A stretch of DNA of 64,000 nt from Nyssa sinensis (Eukaryota > Streptophyta > Magnoliopsida > Cornales > Nyssaceae): NCBI GenBank assembly GCA_008638375.1, contig CM018043.1, positions 38,081,396 through 38,145,395 on the forward strand. Direction: 5' to 3'. Numbering within the stretch: position 1 is the stretch's first letter; each line of letters opens with the position of its first letter. The translations under genes were made by a program, and so were the position numbers. The notes under the pieces are model-generated. The model searched no databases and was not told the origin of the DNA. It saw only the letters and a program-made list of their open reading frames with translations. Positions 13,490 to 26,342 of this stretch are shown here, in pieces.

Positions 13490-13630
13490 ATCACTATATG
13501 TCTGATCACGGATTCGACCCATAGGTCCCATCAATCGGCCCGTAGGTCCTGTCAATTAATAAAAACACCCCTATCACCATTTGTCCCTTCATAGTCACGA
13601 CCCATAGGTCTTGCCAACTTAGAAAGAAAT
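13490..13630. repeat. Two-copy short tandem repeat in solo LTR
   Basis: aacacccctatcac and the phrase cccataggtcc recur in two units of about 85 bp. It lies between the donor-like and acceptor-like sites of this LTR, as do the unrelated repeats of the other LTRs. Confidence 0.6.
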
Positions 13631-14485
13631 TGGATGGATATTGTGACTGAGCAGAAATCCGACATTCAATTATAATTTGAGATTCTATCGTGATTTTATA
13701 AGAAGTGCATAAGGTATGAATGGCATGTAGTAAACGTCAATCAATAAGTCTTTCAAAGCGCAGTATAACATAGCAATAATGAGGTAACAGTCAATAGGCA
13801 ACCACCAGATAAGACAATATCAATGGTGGGATAACAATAGCGGTTACATACATGAGTACAAAGTTTTGGAAAGAATAGAAATGAGGTAGCTTGGAAAACC
13901 ACGTATAAGAGATAGAAGTTTACTTACCTCATCAATGCATCTTAGTATTCCCTAACCTTCCTTTTCCCTTTCGAGTCTCCTATATATCAATAAACACATT
14001 TCAGCTTTAATGTCATTTATCAAATTTATGCCTTGCTACTCTAAATATCTCTTTTATTAATTTATACTTTTACGACTTCTAATTTGATCTAATTTACCCA
14101 AGGGTAAAATGGTCATTTACGCATCTTTATTTTTTTGGTTCTGTTTTCACAATTTGGACTTCACCATTGAGTCTAGAAGGTTTGAAATAATAAAAATCTA
14201 CTATTTACTTAACTCAATCAGAGTCCGTTTGACTCACCTTCGACTTAGGGGCATTTTGGTCATTTTGGCATTTCTATGTGTATTTTATTTTTTTGGGACT
14301 CTGTCTCATGAAATGGACCTCACCATTGAATCCAGAAGGTCCAAAATAGTAAGCTTTCATTATTCATTCGACTAATTTACACGTCGGAATTTAATTCAAA
14401 TTTAATTAATTTAAACTACTTTATTAAGTTAATTAATTGTAACCAATACATATATTATTTGAGCCCAACTTGATCACATGTGCCT

Positions 14486-14546
14486 TAGTGGCACAGTGGT
14501 CTGTTCTTCTCACCCTTTCCCCCTTAGTCGCAGGTTCAAGTCACTG
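14486..14546 (+). other. tRNA-like pol III A/B boxes
   Basis: TGGCACAGTGG (14489-14499) resembles a tRNA A box, and GGTTCAAGTC (14533-14542) a B box, at tRNA-like spacing. The flanks do not form an acceptor stem, so this is a SINE-head or decayed tRNA-derived sequence rather than a tRNA gene. Confidence 0.4.
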
Positions 14547-15419
14547 CCCATACAATTTTTTTCATTTCCTGTATAATTATAAATTGTAAGCCAAACAATG
14601 GATAGCTTCTCCTTCATAACCAAACACCCCCCAAACTCCAATTTAAAACATAATCCATAAAGAAACAGTGTTGGGCAGCCCTCTAAGTGGGTGGGTCGGG
14701 TCGTACCCAACCCGGTTTGGCCCAAATCAAGAAACAAAAACCCAGCCGCGCAGCACCCTTCCGACGCATGGCAGTCATCTCTTTCTGTCAACGGTGACTC
14801 CCTGGCGATAGATTTTCTTGCGTTTTTCAGTGAGGTTCATACCTACAGGTCATGGGCAACTCAAATCTACCCTTGGTTTTCCGATCGGAGTGCTAGATCT
14901 CCCCCAAAATAGGGAAAATTGTAGCTCTACCAGAGCTATGCAGTTTTCCGGCCAGCCCCTTTTCTCCCCTATGTCCCACCTTTTTCTCTACTATTTTGGT
15001 CCATTTTTCCTCCCATTCAATTTTTGTACCTTTTAGGAATAATCCCCCATTGTTTGAACCAAGTTAAACGCATCAAAGTTACACAACCCAATTTTTATTC
15101 CTTCCCTATAAATTTCATTTTCTCACTCGTTTCTGGATCATTTCTCTTGATTCAAATTGCATTATAAACCCAATTCCATGCTCAATAAGATCCTAACATT
15201 AAATTTATCATTCATGCTTCAAAAAATTGAAGAATAGAAAGCTCAGTTCTTACCCGTTTTTCCTGTTGCACGCCCTTGGGGTCAGCTCCTCCTTTTTGCC
15301 TCTATTTTTCTTCTCTTCTCTTCCACTGACCCACCTTCTGTTTCTTCCTTCCTTATTCTTTCTTTTTCTTCCTGCTTCGCACCACCCTGCTTGCGCCCAA
15401 CCGTTTCTCTTCCTCTTCT

Positions 15420-15499
15420 CTCTCTTTTTTTTTTTTTTTTTCTAGTTCTAATGCATGCCTGGTATGCTTTTAATTTAAAATGCCCCCTTTTATCTCTCT

Positions 15500-15540
<41 letters not shown>

Positions 15541-15870
15541 CCTTTCATTTCCCGCGCCTAACTCCCATCTATTTTCTTCTTTCTTATTATTCAATTACAT
15601 AGTGTAACTGATTTACATAATACACTTTCACATATACATCCGTATATATTTATACCTATATATAAATCTATATGTATATATATATATATATTTCAAATTC
15701 CAATTGTTTTATTTCTTTCCAATTCTTTTTTTATTTTTAATTTATTTTTCCTTTTATTTATTTATTTATTCTTTTTTATTTCTAATTTTTATTTTATTTT
15801 ATTTTTATTTAATTTTAATTTAATTTTATTCCCTTTTAAATTTTATTTTTATTTCTTTTTTTTTTCGCTA
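15420..15870. repeat. Low-complexity T-rich, CT and TA tracts
   Basis: A T run at about 15426-15441, CT repeats at about 15490-15540, a TA run at about 15668-15690, then tttatttattt-like sequence to about 15860. In the minus-strand LTR sense this is an A-rich stretch, then a TA tract, then a GA-rich leader. Confidence 0.85.
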
Positions 15871-15993
15871 TTCGTTTGCCCTAGCATTCGTCCATATATT
15901 CAAAGCTATTGAAAATCCATACCATTTATTCCATCATCGTAGCATCAGGCCTTATTGGCTCGGTTACAATTTGGGTCGGGGTATTATAGGATA

Positions 15994-16420
15994 GAAGGTC
16001 TTGCTACACTGCTTGAAGCTTGCTTCGGGTTTAGCCCTTGATTGGCTGAGTCAGCGGGGACTTTGCCTTTTAATTAAGCATCTAAGAAGGATCCGGGCTA
16101 GGCAGGGTGCCCTCTAAATCATTAATTGGAAGCTATTCAAGAGGTTTGACATCTATGGGCGCTCAAAACAGACTATGTTGCCAGAAAACAGACTCTCTTT
16201 AGAACATAGTTTGGTAAGATAGTATGGTGCACTGCTATGATAGAAAGTGGGATGGGACAGATGACCCCACGGGGGACATCCTAACACCCTAGAATCAGAT
16301 TAGGAAAGAAGTGAAGTTAGCTTGGATGACAGATCATTTCAGTTAGCGAACACAGGAGAGTCACACGGGGTTCAGTTTAAGGATATGAAGCTGCCCCCTC
16401 TCTTGTGGACATTTATTGAC
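15994..16420. other. Probable mitochondrial DNA transfer, right part
   Basis: It resumes the compositional style seen before 12853, directly after the target duplication of the solo LTR, with phrases such as gattggctgagtcagcgggg. The right limit is approximate, set where LTR-like sequence resumes. No gene was recognised. Confidence 0.45.
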
Positions 16421-17390
16421 TAATATATCATTGTTTATCGTATTGTACCATGCCTTGAAAGGCCTACTGTTATGTCTTTACTGAATAAATGATATTCCAC
16501 CTTTATACTCTTATGGAATCACGAATGATCATGATATGTTATGAATACCGGAATTGTGCTCAGTCATAATATCCATCCGATGTTTTTTGAGTTAACAGGA
16601 CCTACGAGTCAAGTCCGTGAACAGACATATGGCCAAGATGAAAGAGTTTACTAGGGGTATGCCGAGCCCCAAAAAACCGAGGCTTGCCAAACCCTAGAAC
16701 AGAGTAAATGCATCTCTTATGTAATTGATATGACTGCGATTATTGAATGACACTATTCGCTATGATTTATCTTATACCGAGAAAACATTCCTTATTGAAT
16801 TGATTGTAATCGATTTATTGTGGCAGTACATTCATATTGATAAATTGTTATTGAGAGTTCCATAGTGATGTTATATCCATTACTCCTTATTGAATATTGT
16901 GATCCCCACTGTTATTGGCCATTACGACAATTGTTCTCATTGGCTATTACAATATCTCATTTCTTATGATTGGCTATCATATTCATATTCATGGATTCAT
17001 GTTCTTTTATATCACCATAACCAATATCAGAGATGGGAATTTACTTACTGAGCTTCGTTTAGCTCACTCCGATTTACTTACCATTTTTTAGGTAGAGACA
17101 CTACAAGATCCCAGTATTTGTCTGAAAGCGTAGACATTTTGAGGAAATGTACTAGTTTATGATATAGTTCTCCCATGTGTTCACCACCTACGGGTGATGT
17201 TATGTCTAGTTCTTATTTTGACAATTGGAGAACCACATTATGTATTGAAAAGACTTATGCTGATTATTGTTTTAAATTCTTAGTACATTGCACTTTAGTA
17301 TTATGATACAGGAATGGAAAAAAGTAGGAACGACCTTAGGGTCGGCCCCGCGACATGAGTTCAACATAGGGTGGGTTTCGGGTTGTGACA
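16421..17390 (+). mobile_element. Ty3/gypsy-type LTR, 3' portion
   Basis: It ends in GGGTGGGTTTCGGGTTGTGACA-like sequence at 17390 and contains an acceptor-like ccattttttag ending at 17091. The sequence actgagcttcgtttagctcactc before the acceptor matches the LTR ending at 27817 and, in reverse complement, those starting at 33426 and 45759. The 5' part is probably at 10243-10565 and beyond the left edge. Confidence 0.65.
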
Positions 17391-18156
17391 ATGTCACAAT
17401 AACGTAGTGAACCAAACTGAACCGGTTGGTTTAGCTCTGTATAGGACCGGTTCACTTAAATAAGGACCAGATTGGGTGGTTTAGGGTTCTTAAGTTTCAA
17501 AAATTATACTTTAACCCTTGAACTATCATTTATTACACTATGGCACAATGTTATAAGAATTTATTCAATTAGGCCCTTGAAAAAAATATAAAATATTATC
17601 TTTTAAATTCTGAAATTTTGGAAATTACAATAGTACCACTGAATTTAAGGGAAATTATGAAAATACCCCTGATCATATGTAAAATGACTAAAATGCCCTT
17701 ATTAAGTGGGTAATACTTCACGTTAGCATAAAATGGGCTAGATAAAGCCAAATCAAGATCTGTAAAAAACAAACTTATGTTTTCTTGACATTCTAAACCC
17801 AATAATGGGCCCCACTCAAGAAAATTAATTTTTTAAATAAATAAACAGACAAACTAGATTAATTCTAAAAATGTCCCAAAGGCTAAATGAAGCTACCAAA
17901 TGACCTCTAAAAATTATGAGGGTACTTACCCTATGATTTTTCGACATTCTAGACTCAATGGTGGAATCTACTTTGGCAAATAAGATACCTAAAATACTAA
18001 TATGAAAAATTGACCATTTGTAGGACACTTTTAAAGGTACAACAAACTACCAGAAGAGTATAAAAGAATCCATTAATATATAATCTAAATTTCAGAAGTC
18101 CATAGACCTAAAACACAAGCTATAGGACTAAAAGATAACAGATCCATCAATAAAAT
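17391..18156 (+). mobile_element. Middle fragment of an older LTR (left side)
   Basis: It holds the LTR motifs gaaccggttggtt and gaccggttcac (about 17420-17455), a decayed TGACG region at its left edge, and modules with gactcaatggtgg-type inverted repeats (about 17760-17960). It is interrupted at 18156 by the solo LTR that follows and resumes at 26433. Confidence 0.6.
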
Positions 18157-20288
18157 TGTAACACCCCGACTCGATAAAATGATTATTAAGTCACTAATTA
18201 TTAATAGTGACCCTTAGTAGGAAGATTAAGAAAATTAATCAGGAAATAATTTCGAAAATACCAAGACCTTAAATAATGCAGTCGATTCCAAGAAAGTAAA
18301 TTCAAAGTGAATAAAGTTACGATTAGAAAATCAAGACATGGACAATGAGTATTAAGCTCGGGTAACTGTGTATTATGTGTACATGGTCAAATGTATAACT
18401 AAATATAAAAATAGATACCTACATATATACCTACACATGGAATAATACACTTATTCTATTACATAAAATATACATAAAGGAACGACTGCCAATACAGGTA
18501 AAATGAATAAGTGGAGGAGTTAGCATATAGCTATTCTCCATATATATATAAATCTATATATAAAAAATGAATGAAATGAATGAAGGATGAAGAAAGGTCG
18601 GCAACCATGTGAGGAGAGAGAAGTAATGGCCATGCAATGGTATAAGGTGTTCTTCATGCAAGAATTTAAGCCAACAGGTGGCAATGGTCACCGACCTCAA
18701 GGTCAGTTTAAGAAGAGATTTAAGGGAAAAAAAAAAGGGAGAGAAAATGAGACAAAAAAAAAAAATCAAGAGAAAGGAGTCAATGAGAGAAACTAAAGAA
18801 GGAAAAATTCTGGGAAAACAGTCAACAGGTAAATTTTGGTTGAATTATGTTTAATTATGTTTTTGATTTTAAGCATGCAGTTATAGAGTCTTAATTTACA
18901 TAGTATAAGCTTTAAGTTTCAAGAATAATGACTGAAAATCGTGTAGAATCAAGTGAGAAGTTTAGAAATACAAGTTGAACCAAAATTTTGGAAATATTAG
19001 TACAGGTCTGATTCAGTGTAAACTAAACTTAAATTTAAGTATTGAGACCTCAATAAGATCCTATTAGTGTTTCCAAAATACTAGACCACGACCCTAAATT
19101 TGAAAGAGTGAACCCTAAAACCTGAGTTGTAGGTTTCGGTCATGAAACCCTATCTTTGTTTTAGACTCCTACACCCACTTTTGAGAATAGAGATTGAACC
19201 CCCATGCCACGAGGATCACCTTGAACCAAACCCCACAAGAAATGATGATGAAATAAAGGTTTATTACGGAGTTGTAGGTTCGGGTATCAAGTCTTGGACC
19301 GAACGTTTAGGTTAGTTTTAAAGTTTCAAATGAATGCCAAAAGATTGGCCAAACCCCTAGGAACACATATCATCCAAGAACATAAGAAATAGATGGTTAA
19401 AAATGCACGGAATTGGAAGGAATGAAACCCAAAAATTAGGGCAACAGAGGTTAAATTTGTGAAGAAGACTGACGAGTTGACTCGCCATTTTGAAACGAGT
19501 CAGATGGGTTAACTCAAGACACGTGTAAGGAGGCGGGAATAGCCACCGCATTATTAGAACAACACCATTTTTGGTTTAGAACTGGTTCGGTGAAAATAAA
19601 TCAAACCGGTCGGTTAAATGATTCGATAAACCGATTCAGGGTTCTACTTAGTGAACCCATTGGTTCAAACCGGAAGTTAGAAAAATTGGATTTTAACCCC
19701 AGGACTTTTGGAAAATTTTACTATGGCCCAACCGAAATTAATTTAATATTTAAGTATGAAAAATATTCAAAAATACCCTTGGGCCATAAATAAAGCAAAT
19801 GAAGTCCAAATAAAATAAACAAATAGTGTATTTTGACTATTTTGGATGTTCTGGACTCAATAGGTGGGGTCCGTGTCATGAGATGGGACTCTAAAAAATA
19901 AGACATGTTAAAGTGTAAATTACCAAATTGCCCTTAACATGTCCGAAGCCAAATTAAAAGTCGAGAGGGTCTAAATTGACTTTCTTTGACATTCCAGACT
20001 CAATGGTAAGGTCCATATTATGAAATGAAGTATGAAAAAATATGGCACGTAAATATGTGAAGTTAAAAAAGCAACCCTAAAAGTTAATGAAGCTACCAGA
20101 ATAGTATACGTTAAGAGAATAACGCTTAAGGTAAAAGTTAGGATTTAATACGATCTAAGCATAAATTAAGAACATCAATAGGAGATATTTGAAGTACATA
20201 TGAAGTTAATAGATTATTTATGAATTGTTTTTAGGAACTACAAAGGAGAAAGGAAAGGCACCGCAATAGAGCAACCTTAAGGACTAAG

Positions 20289-21159
20289 GTGAGTAACCCT
20301 GCATTTGAAGTGGAGATTTAACTCCATGGATTTGAATGATCCTTTAAGTTTAAGTTATGGGAAGCATTTGAATATCAAATTCAGTCTTACACGATTCCTG
20401 CTTTAAAGTATTCCTGTTTCTAAAATATTTCGTTCTTATAAATCTTATTGTGACATGATCAATGAATGATTTCTATTACAGTCTTCCTTAAAAGTATGTA
20501 ACATGTCTACATATTTTGAAATTCCTTATTCCAAGTATTTAAAGATTCTATCATGAAGTCATGAACGTCATGTTTTAAATACTCATGAAAAGTATCTATG
20601 TGAAGAAGCCATGTGATAAATGTTTTACAAGATAACAGTGCATAAGCACACAGACATGATTTTGGGTTTCTTCGGAACTCAATTGACCTGTCAAAAACCA
20701 CATAGTCAGGATTTTGGGTTTCTTCGGAACTCAATTGACCTGTTATGTGAAATGCCAGGTAACAGGATCTAATCCCCCAGGCAATGAGATATCTCCACGT
20801 ATAAGTAAAACGGGAGTCTGGTTCGAAACAGATTCCACTTAATCAAAGAGAAAAGAGAACAAACGCTTTTGAAAATGGAAGCAGGTTTTACCCCCATTTT
20901 CACTATGCATGTTTATATGTTTTGAAGTGCATATACTCTATTTGATGAAATATATGTTCAGCTTGAATACTTTAAATGTTTCAAAGCTATCAATTACGAA
21001 GAATGCATGTACTCTATGTTCAAAATATACAAGCAATTGGTAGTAAGTATTTTATAAACTCTCATGTACGAAACCACTGCCAATTGAAACCCCATGACAA
21101 ATGCTAGAATTACTCACTGGGCTTCTTGAAGTTCACCTTATTCCCCTAACATTTTTTAG
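20289..21159 (+). other. Putative intron inside solo LTR
   Basis: It starts AAG|GTGAGTAA, close to the plant 5' splice consensus, and ends CCCCTAACATTTTTTAG|G, with a CTAAC branch-point-like element and a T-rich tract. Equivalent pairs occur in other LTRs of the window. Splicing itself is not shown. Confidence 0.4.
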
Positions 21160-21991
21160 GTAACGATGATGAATAGGAGTCTTGCCCAAATTTAAGGATT
21201 GGCGATCAATAGCTTCATTTTGATCAAGGACTTTGTCACATCCTGAACCCCACCCTACACGGATGTCGAGCACGTGATGCCAATTAGCCGCCTTGCTTGT
21301 TTGCCGACTGACAATGCGGCCATCCAAAGGCAAACTTCTGAACTTACCGACTGAATTGCATTCCAAATGTAGGGTTAGAGCAGCAAAATTTAAAACATTT
21401 TTCATCTCAGGAATGCAACTCATTTATAAATACCATAGAGGTATGTACCACAGAGCAAGTCTAAAACCAGATAGCTAATAACTCTAACTATAGAGTACGT
21501 CTATAATCAGATATATAACACAGAGCACATCTAACATCTCTAGAGTACCATTACCATGAGCCATGTCCCAATACATCTAATGCATATCAATGACATCAAT
21601 CAAATCATGTCACTCACCTGAATAACTAGATTTAATCCACAAGAGTCCAAGTCTCCACAAATCAGTGCCATTAGATCCTTTACATGGAATGCCACTCGGC
21701 CTATCCATGTCATATCATAGTGCATTCTAATCCAATAGAGATAAATCCTGAAAAATGTTAGGATAATGGGGTGAGCTTAAATAAGCCTAGCGAGTAACAC
21801 AAGTTCCCTGTCATGGGTTTCAAAAACCAATTCTTGCTTACAAAGCACATGGAGGGTTTAGTTATTTTAGAAATAGCAGTTTAATAAATCCACTTAATGC
21901 AATTAAGTAGAATAAAACAGAACTGAACCAAACAGTACAAACATATCAGAACAGAATGTAACAAATCAGATCAAAACTAGTAAACGATGTC

Positions 21992-22440
21992 AATATATCA
22001 ATCAAAGACACAGGCATATCATCAACAGAACGGAACATAACAAAATTGAGCAGAAACAATATATCAATCAGAGACATAGGCATATCATCAACGGAACGGA
22101 ATTGAGCGGAAACAATATATCAATCAGAGACACAAGCATATCATCAACGGAACAGAACGGAACATAATGGAATGGAACGAAAACAATATATCAATCAGAG
22201 ACACAAGCATATCATCAACGGGACGGAACATAACGGAATTGAGCGAAAATAATATATCAATCAGAGACACAGGTACATCATCAACGGAACGGAACATAAC
22301 AGAATTGAGTGGAAACAATATATCAATTCAGAGACACAGGCATATCATCAACAGAATGGAACATAACGGAATTGAGTATATCAATCAGGGACATAGGCAT
22401 ATCATTAACGAATAAAACAGGTCAGTATTGAGCGGAACAG
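21992..22440. repeat. Minisatellite, about seven units of 56-73 bp
   Basis: Units begin atatcaatcagagacac and continue with gcatatcatcaac, ggaacggaacataacgg and attgagcggaaacaat variants. Starts lie at about 21992, 22055, 22112, 22186, 22252, 22318 and 22378. Unit lengths vary and there are no separate spacers, so it is not a CRISPR array. Confidence 0.9.
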
Positions 22441-22919
22441 GACAAAACAAAATAGGACAAGACGCTAATTAGGCGGGACAGAACAAAATTATGCCACGTA
22501 TAATACAGCACAAAAGGGTGTGCATTTAAGTATACGTATTTAAACAGTATAGCATATAAAATGGTACAGTGTATGAAGATACAATATCTAGGTAGTGCAA
22601 CTTATACACCAAGTTAGAAGTTCCAAGTTACTCACAAACTATTCGCTTATCTCCTTGTACAGATAATCTGATAACCTCCAGATATGTTAGGCACCTCCAT
22701 GCATATCTTGAATAATCATCATCAATTACAGACAAATCAGAATTTAACCATTCATGACTTATTCATCATCTTAGGCGTTTATCAAATTACCTAAGATAGC
22801 CTAATAGCCTATTGCCTTTTCATTGGGTTACATCTAAGGCTATTTCATTCTTTAATTAGGGTTAGTAGTTATCAGGATTATGATCCAAGTCATTTAGACT
22901 TCAATCGTTACCAGTTAAG

Positions 22920-23910
22920 TACTTATTCAACCTTAGGGGCAAAACGGTAATTTCACCATTCTCGTCCCGAACCCTGTCGTGGTCCTCAGAATAATTCCCA
23001 TATCTTAAATATAAAGTTCTAAGTCTTTCGTACTTAAATTGTTATTAGTTAAGTACCTATTTAACCTTAGAGGCAAAATGGTAATTTTGCCATTCTTGTC
23101 CTGGGACCCTCTCGTGGTTCTCAGAATAGTCCACGTATCTTAAATATAAAGTTCTAGGTCTTTTAGGACTTCATTTGGTATTTGCTTTTGATCATCGGGA
23201 CACATCAACCATTTTTTATTTTATACGTTAACTGTTTCAGAGTTTTATTTAGCCCTTTGATTATCATAATTATGCTTATGATAATTTCTTAGATCAGATT
23301 GGCCTTTATTTGGCCTCTACTTTGCACTTACCATGCTCAGGGGTATTTTGGTCATTTTACATTTTGTAAGATTCTGACCCCGATTCATCATTTAATCATG
23401 TGTATAGTTTCATGAGTGTCTAGGCTTCTATCAGTATCAATTTCGTCCCATTTGGACTCCTTATAGCATCAAGGGCATTTTGGTAATTTCATATGTTGTA
23501 TGGCTAAACTTTTTGGGACCTCGGTTCATAAAATGGACCTCACCATTGGGTCCTAGAGTGTCCGATATAGTTAAAATAGACTATCTTTTATGTTTAATTG
23601 GCCCTGAGTAGTCATTAGGGGCAATACAGTCATTTATAATTTGCGTGTCTGTATTTTTCAAAACTTAGGTTTCACAAATCGGACTTCATCGTTGAGTCCA
23701 GAATGCCCAACATAATCAAAATGGACTATCTTTTATTTTTATTTGGGCCTAGGTATCATCAGGGGCAGTACAATCATTTACTATTTATGTGTCTTTATTT
23801 TTCGGGATTTAATTTCCCAAATCGGACTCTACCATTGAGTCCGGGATGCTCGAGATAGTAAAGATACACTATTTACTTATTTAAAATTGGGGCTTTGTTT
23901 AAGTCATTTA
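22920..23910 (-). repeat. Array of degenerate LTR modules with GGACTC/GAGTCC
   Basis: About seven modules of roughly 110-170 bp each contain a phrase like ggggcattttggtcattt, then tgtctttatttttcgggac, then a variant of GGACTC-(7 nt)-GAGTCC, then atgcccaaaatagt. The clearest cores are near 23680 and 23825. Shorter arrays occupy the same place in all other well-preserved LTRs here. Confidence 0.7.
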
Positions 23911-25443
23911 GTGTCCAAGGGTAAAATAGTAATTTTACCCAATTAATAAAATAATTATTTTATTAATTGTTTATTTTTCAAGGGCTCATATGCTTTAATT
24001 TTTCAGAAGCTGGGCCAGAATATAAACATCCAAAACAGTTGGGGTCAAAGTATAATTCATAAAAATACTGGTTCAATTTATTTTAATTAAGGTACTGAAC
24101 TAATGGGTTTGTAAGACAAAAACCTAGACCGGACTGGCAGCATTGTGAACCAGCCGGTTCACTGGACCAAGCAGAACCGGGATACGATATCTCTTTTATC
24201 TCCCTTATCCACGGTTTGGATTTTCTGTAGTTCCAAATTTTAATGTTATAGTCATGTAACAAAGCAGCCCGAAACAGATTTTAAATTAAAACATATTCTC
24301 CCTAAAACGGTGCCGTCTCAGTGACCCAAATGTGTGTGGTTGGGCGAATATGACCCAACCCCAACCGTCTAACCCGAATCCAACACTGTTCATCGTCTTC
24401 CTTAGGACGATGAACAGTGAGCCTTGAACAGAAAATTTTTCCAATTTAATTTCGTGCCTTTCTAGCCATGATTTCTTACTGTTTTTCTTTCTAATCCACT
24501 ACTAGGAGATTTCTAAGTAATTTGGCATCCCCTTCATGGCTCGAAACGAGCTTAAAAGCTTGATTCAAGCTTTGATGGCCTAATAGATAATCAGGCCATA
24601 TACCTTCATTTCTTAACCAAATGTGATAATTTTTGGCTTGTTGTAACCGTACAATCATAGGGATTAATATTGCATTCATAAAACTGAGATTGAGGTTCGG
24701 TTTGAGATACCTCAAATCAGGCCCGTGACCTGCAACTCTAGTTTTAAGGGCTCATTTTTTAGCCATTTGGTCTGGTTTTCATTGCAGTGCAAACCCTATG
24801 GCATCTAGTTGAAGTCCTTATCCCTCACTCGAGGTTTAACCCCAATCAAATTAGACCTGCTTTGTCAAGGTCTGTTAATGGCGGTTTGGGCAAGGCTTGG
24901 TGTTCTAGGGTTGTTTTAGGGTTCAAGCTTCATGCCTTAATCATGTTTTATACACTATAAATGTCATGTATGCAAACAAAAATCTTAAACAGTTGTATAA
25001 CCATAGAAATCTTGGAGAGAAAACAATAGTGGGTTTGGAATTTTATACCTTCGATGGATCTCTCTCCCCTCTTCTGTTCTAGGGTCGACTCAGTTGACAA
25101 TCCCTTCAGGTCAATGAGCCATGCAAAGGACCTTCATTCCCTTTTGCACTTCCATGTGAGTCACACACACATGCACACACAATCTCTCATTTCTTCATTT
25201 CTCTCTCTCTAACTCTACCTTTCTCTCTCTAACCGCCCACATGCACACACTTACACAATCTCTGTTTGATCTCTGAATCCCTTAGCCCCACGCAACATAC
25301 AAAGTATGTATATATATATATATAAGTATACATACACATGTTCATATTTTATAGTTTTAGTTTGTTGCATGAATTCCAATTGGTAGGGGTGGTGGTCCAA
25401 TTAGAGGCTGCCACCTCATTTTGAGCATTCAAAAATTCAATAC

Positions 25444-25476
<33 letters not shown>

Positions 25477-26016
25477 AACACATTTTATATTTTTCATTGG
25501 CTGCATGAAATCTCATTGGCCCATTTGGGAGGTGGCCTTGGTTGACTTAAGCTTATATACAATTCTGCTGTATGTTTAGGCATAAAGTTGTTGGCAGCTT
25601 CACTTGGTTTATTTTTGGGTGCCTAAAATCTTGCCCCACTTGGTCAAGGGATTCAAATCCCCTTCGCCTCATTTTTGGGCATTCTTCCCTTATTTGGGCT
25701 TATGCCTTGTTTGGTTGGCGCAGGATTCCGTTTTGGCTGTTTCCGTTATATTTTCTTTTCCAATGCTCTTTTTACTGAAGCAGTTTCTTCTGCTTCTTCC
25801 TATCTCGGTTAGCTTCGATGTCAAAGGCCCTGTGTCGGTTATTATTTCTTTGTGATTCCCGTAGTTAGCTAACTCAAATTTTTTGTAGTGTTAATTGATA
25901 ATTAGGTTCGGGTATTACACCCTCCCCTCTTGACGGGTTTAATTATTTTATTTGGTCTATTCGTGACCATCGAGAGATTCCCGATTAACTTCCCTAATCA
26001 TTCTTTACATCGGTTC

Positions 26017-26047
26017 TAATTAATAATTAACAACTAATTATTAATTA
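26017..26047 (-). other. Perfect AT-rich hairpin near LTR 5' end
   Basis: Arms TAATTAATAATTA (26017-26029) and TAATTATTAATTA (26035-26047) pair perfectly around acaac, 20 bp from the LTR terminus. A near-identical hairpin lies 19 bp inside the LTR starting at 39588. Confidence 0.7.
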
Positions 26048-26229
26048 AGTAAGGTCAGGGTGTTACAGAGTTTGGAAATACTAGGACTCGTAGATGGTCA
26101 AATTTTGATGTAGTAGATTTTGGACAAATATGTACTTAAGCCCGAGAGGCAATCGAATATGTAATATGTATAAAACTTTAGAATTTTATTTATGCTCTGA
26201 ATATATATTCATGTGTACCGCTATAAGGA

Positions 26230-26342
26230 GCGGCAGTACCGGACGGATGTGCGAAAGATTTAAATAAGGAAAAGAAAAGAAAAAAAAAAAAAGTTTTCAC
26301 GCTTCCGCAAACACAGGCCACATCGCTGTCCGATACTGTTGC
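26230..26342 (+). other. Hairpin with A-rich loop near LTR 3' end
   Basis: Left arm 26230-26253 and right arm 26317-26342 pair imperfectly, with an aaaagaaaagaaaaaaaaaa-like loop. It lies 85 bp before the LTR terminus. Confidence 0.65.

Larger units (their letters stand above)
12854..15988 (-). mobile_element. Solo LTR, complete, with target duplication ggata
   Basis: The plus-strand edges are tgtcacgacccgaaaccc and ggggtattata, i.e. an LTR on the minus strand whose first base pair pattern TG has become TA on the complementary side. It is flanked on both sides by the identical 5-mer ggata (12849-12853 and 15989-15993), the expected 5-bp duplication of LTR-retrotransposon insertion. At 3135 bp with no internal region, it is a product of LTR-LTR recombination. 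Inside are a donor-like GAG|GTAAGTA at 13927, an acceptor-like TTTTTCAG ending at 13151, GAGTC modules (about 14100-14350), a tRNA-like A/B box pair (14489-14543), a CT microsatellite (about 15490-15540) and a TA tract (about 15670). It sits inside the mitochondrial-like block. Confidence 0.9.
21234..26067 (-). mobile_element. Solo LTR nested in the preceding LTR
   Basis: The plus-strand edges are tgtcacatcctgaacc and cagggtgttaca, so the minus strand begins TGTAACACCCTGACC. Flanks gactt (21229-21233) and gagtt (26068-26072) match at four of five bases, a decayed target duplication. The host LTR continues on either side as in its relative near 43460. The length is 4834 bp. Inside are a seven-unit minisatellite, a long run of GAGTCC modules (about 22930-23900), a T-arm-like motif (about 25640-25670), TA and CT tracts (about 25200-25470) and a perfect 13-bp AT hairpin next to its 5' end. 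Confidence 0.88.

Noticed and set aside
14486..14546. Functional tRNA gene
   Set aside because: Only A and B box-like motifs are present; no acceptor or anticodon stem can be formed.
21992..22440. CRISPR-like array
   Set aside because: Whole units are repeated with variable length and no unique spacers, and the context is a plant LTR.
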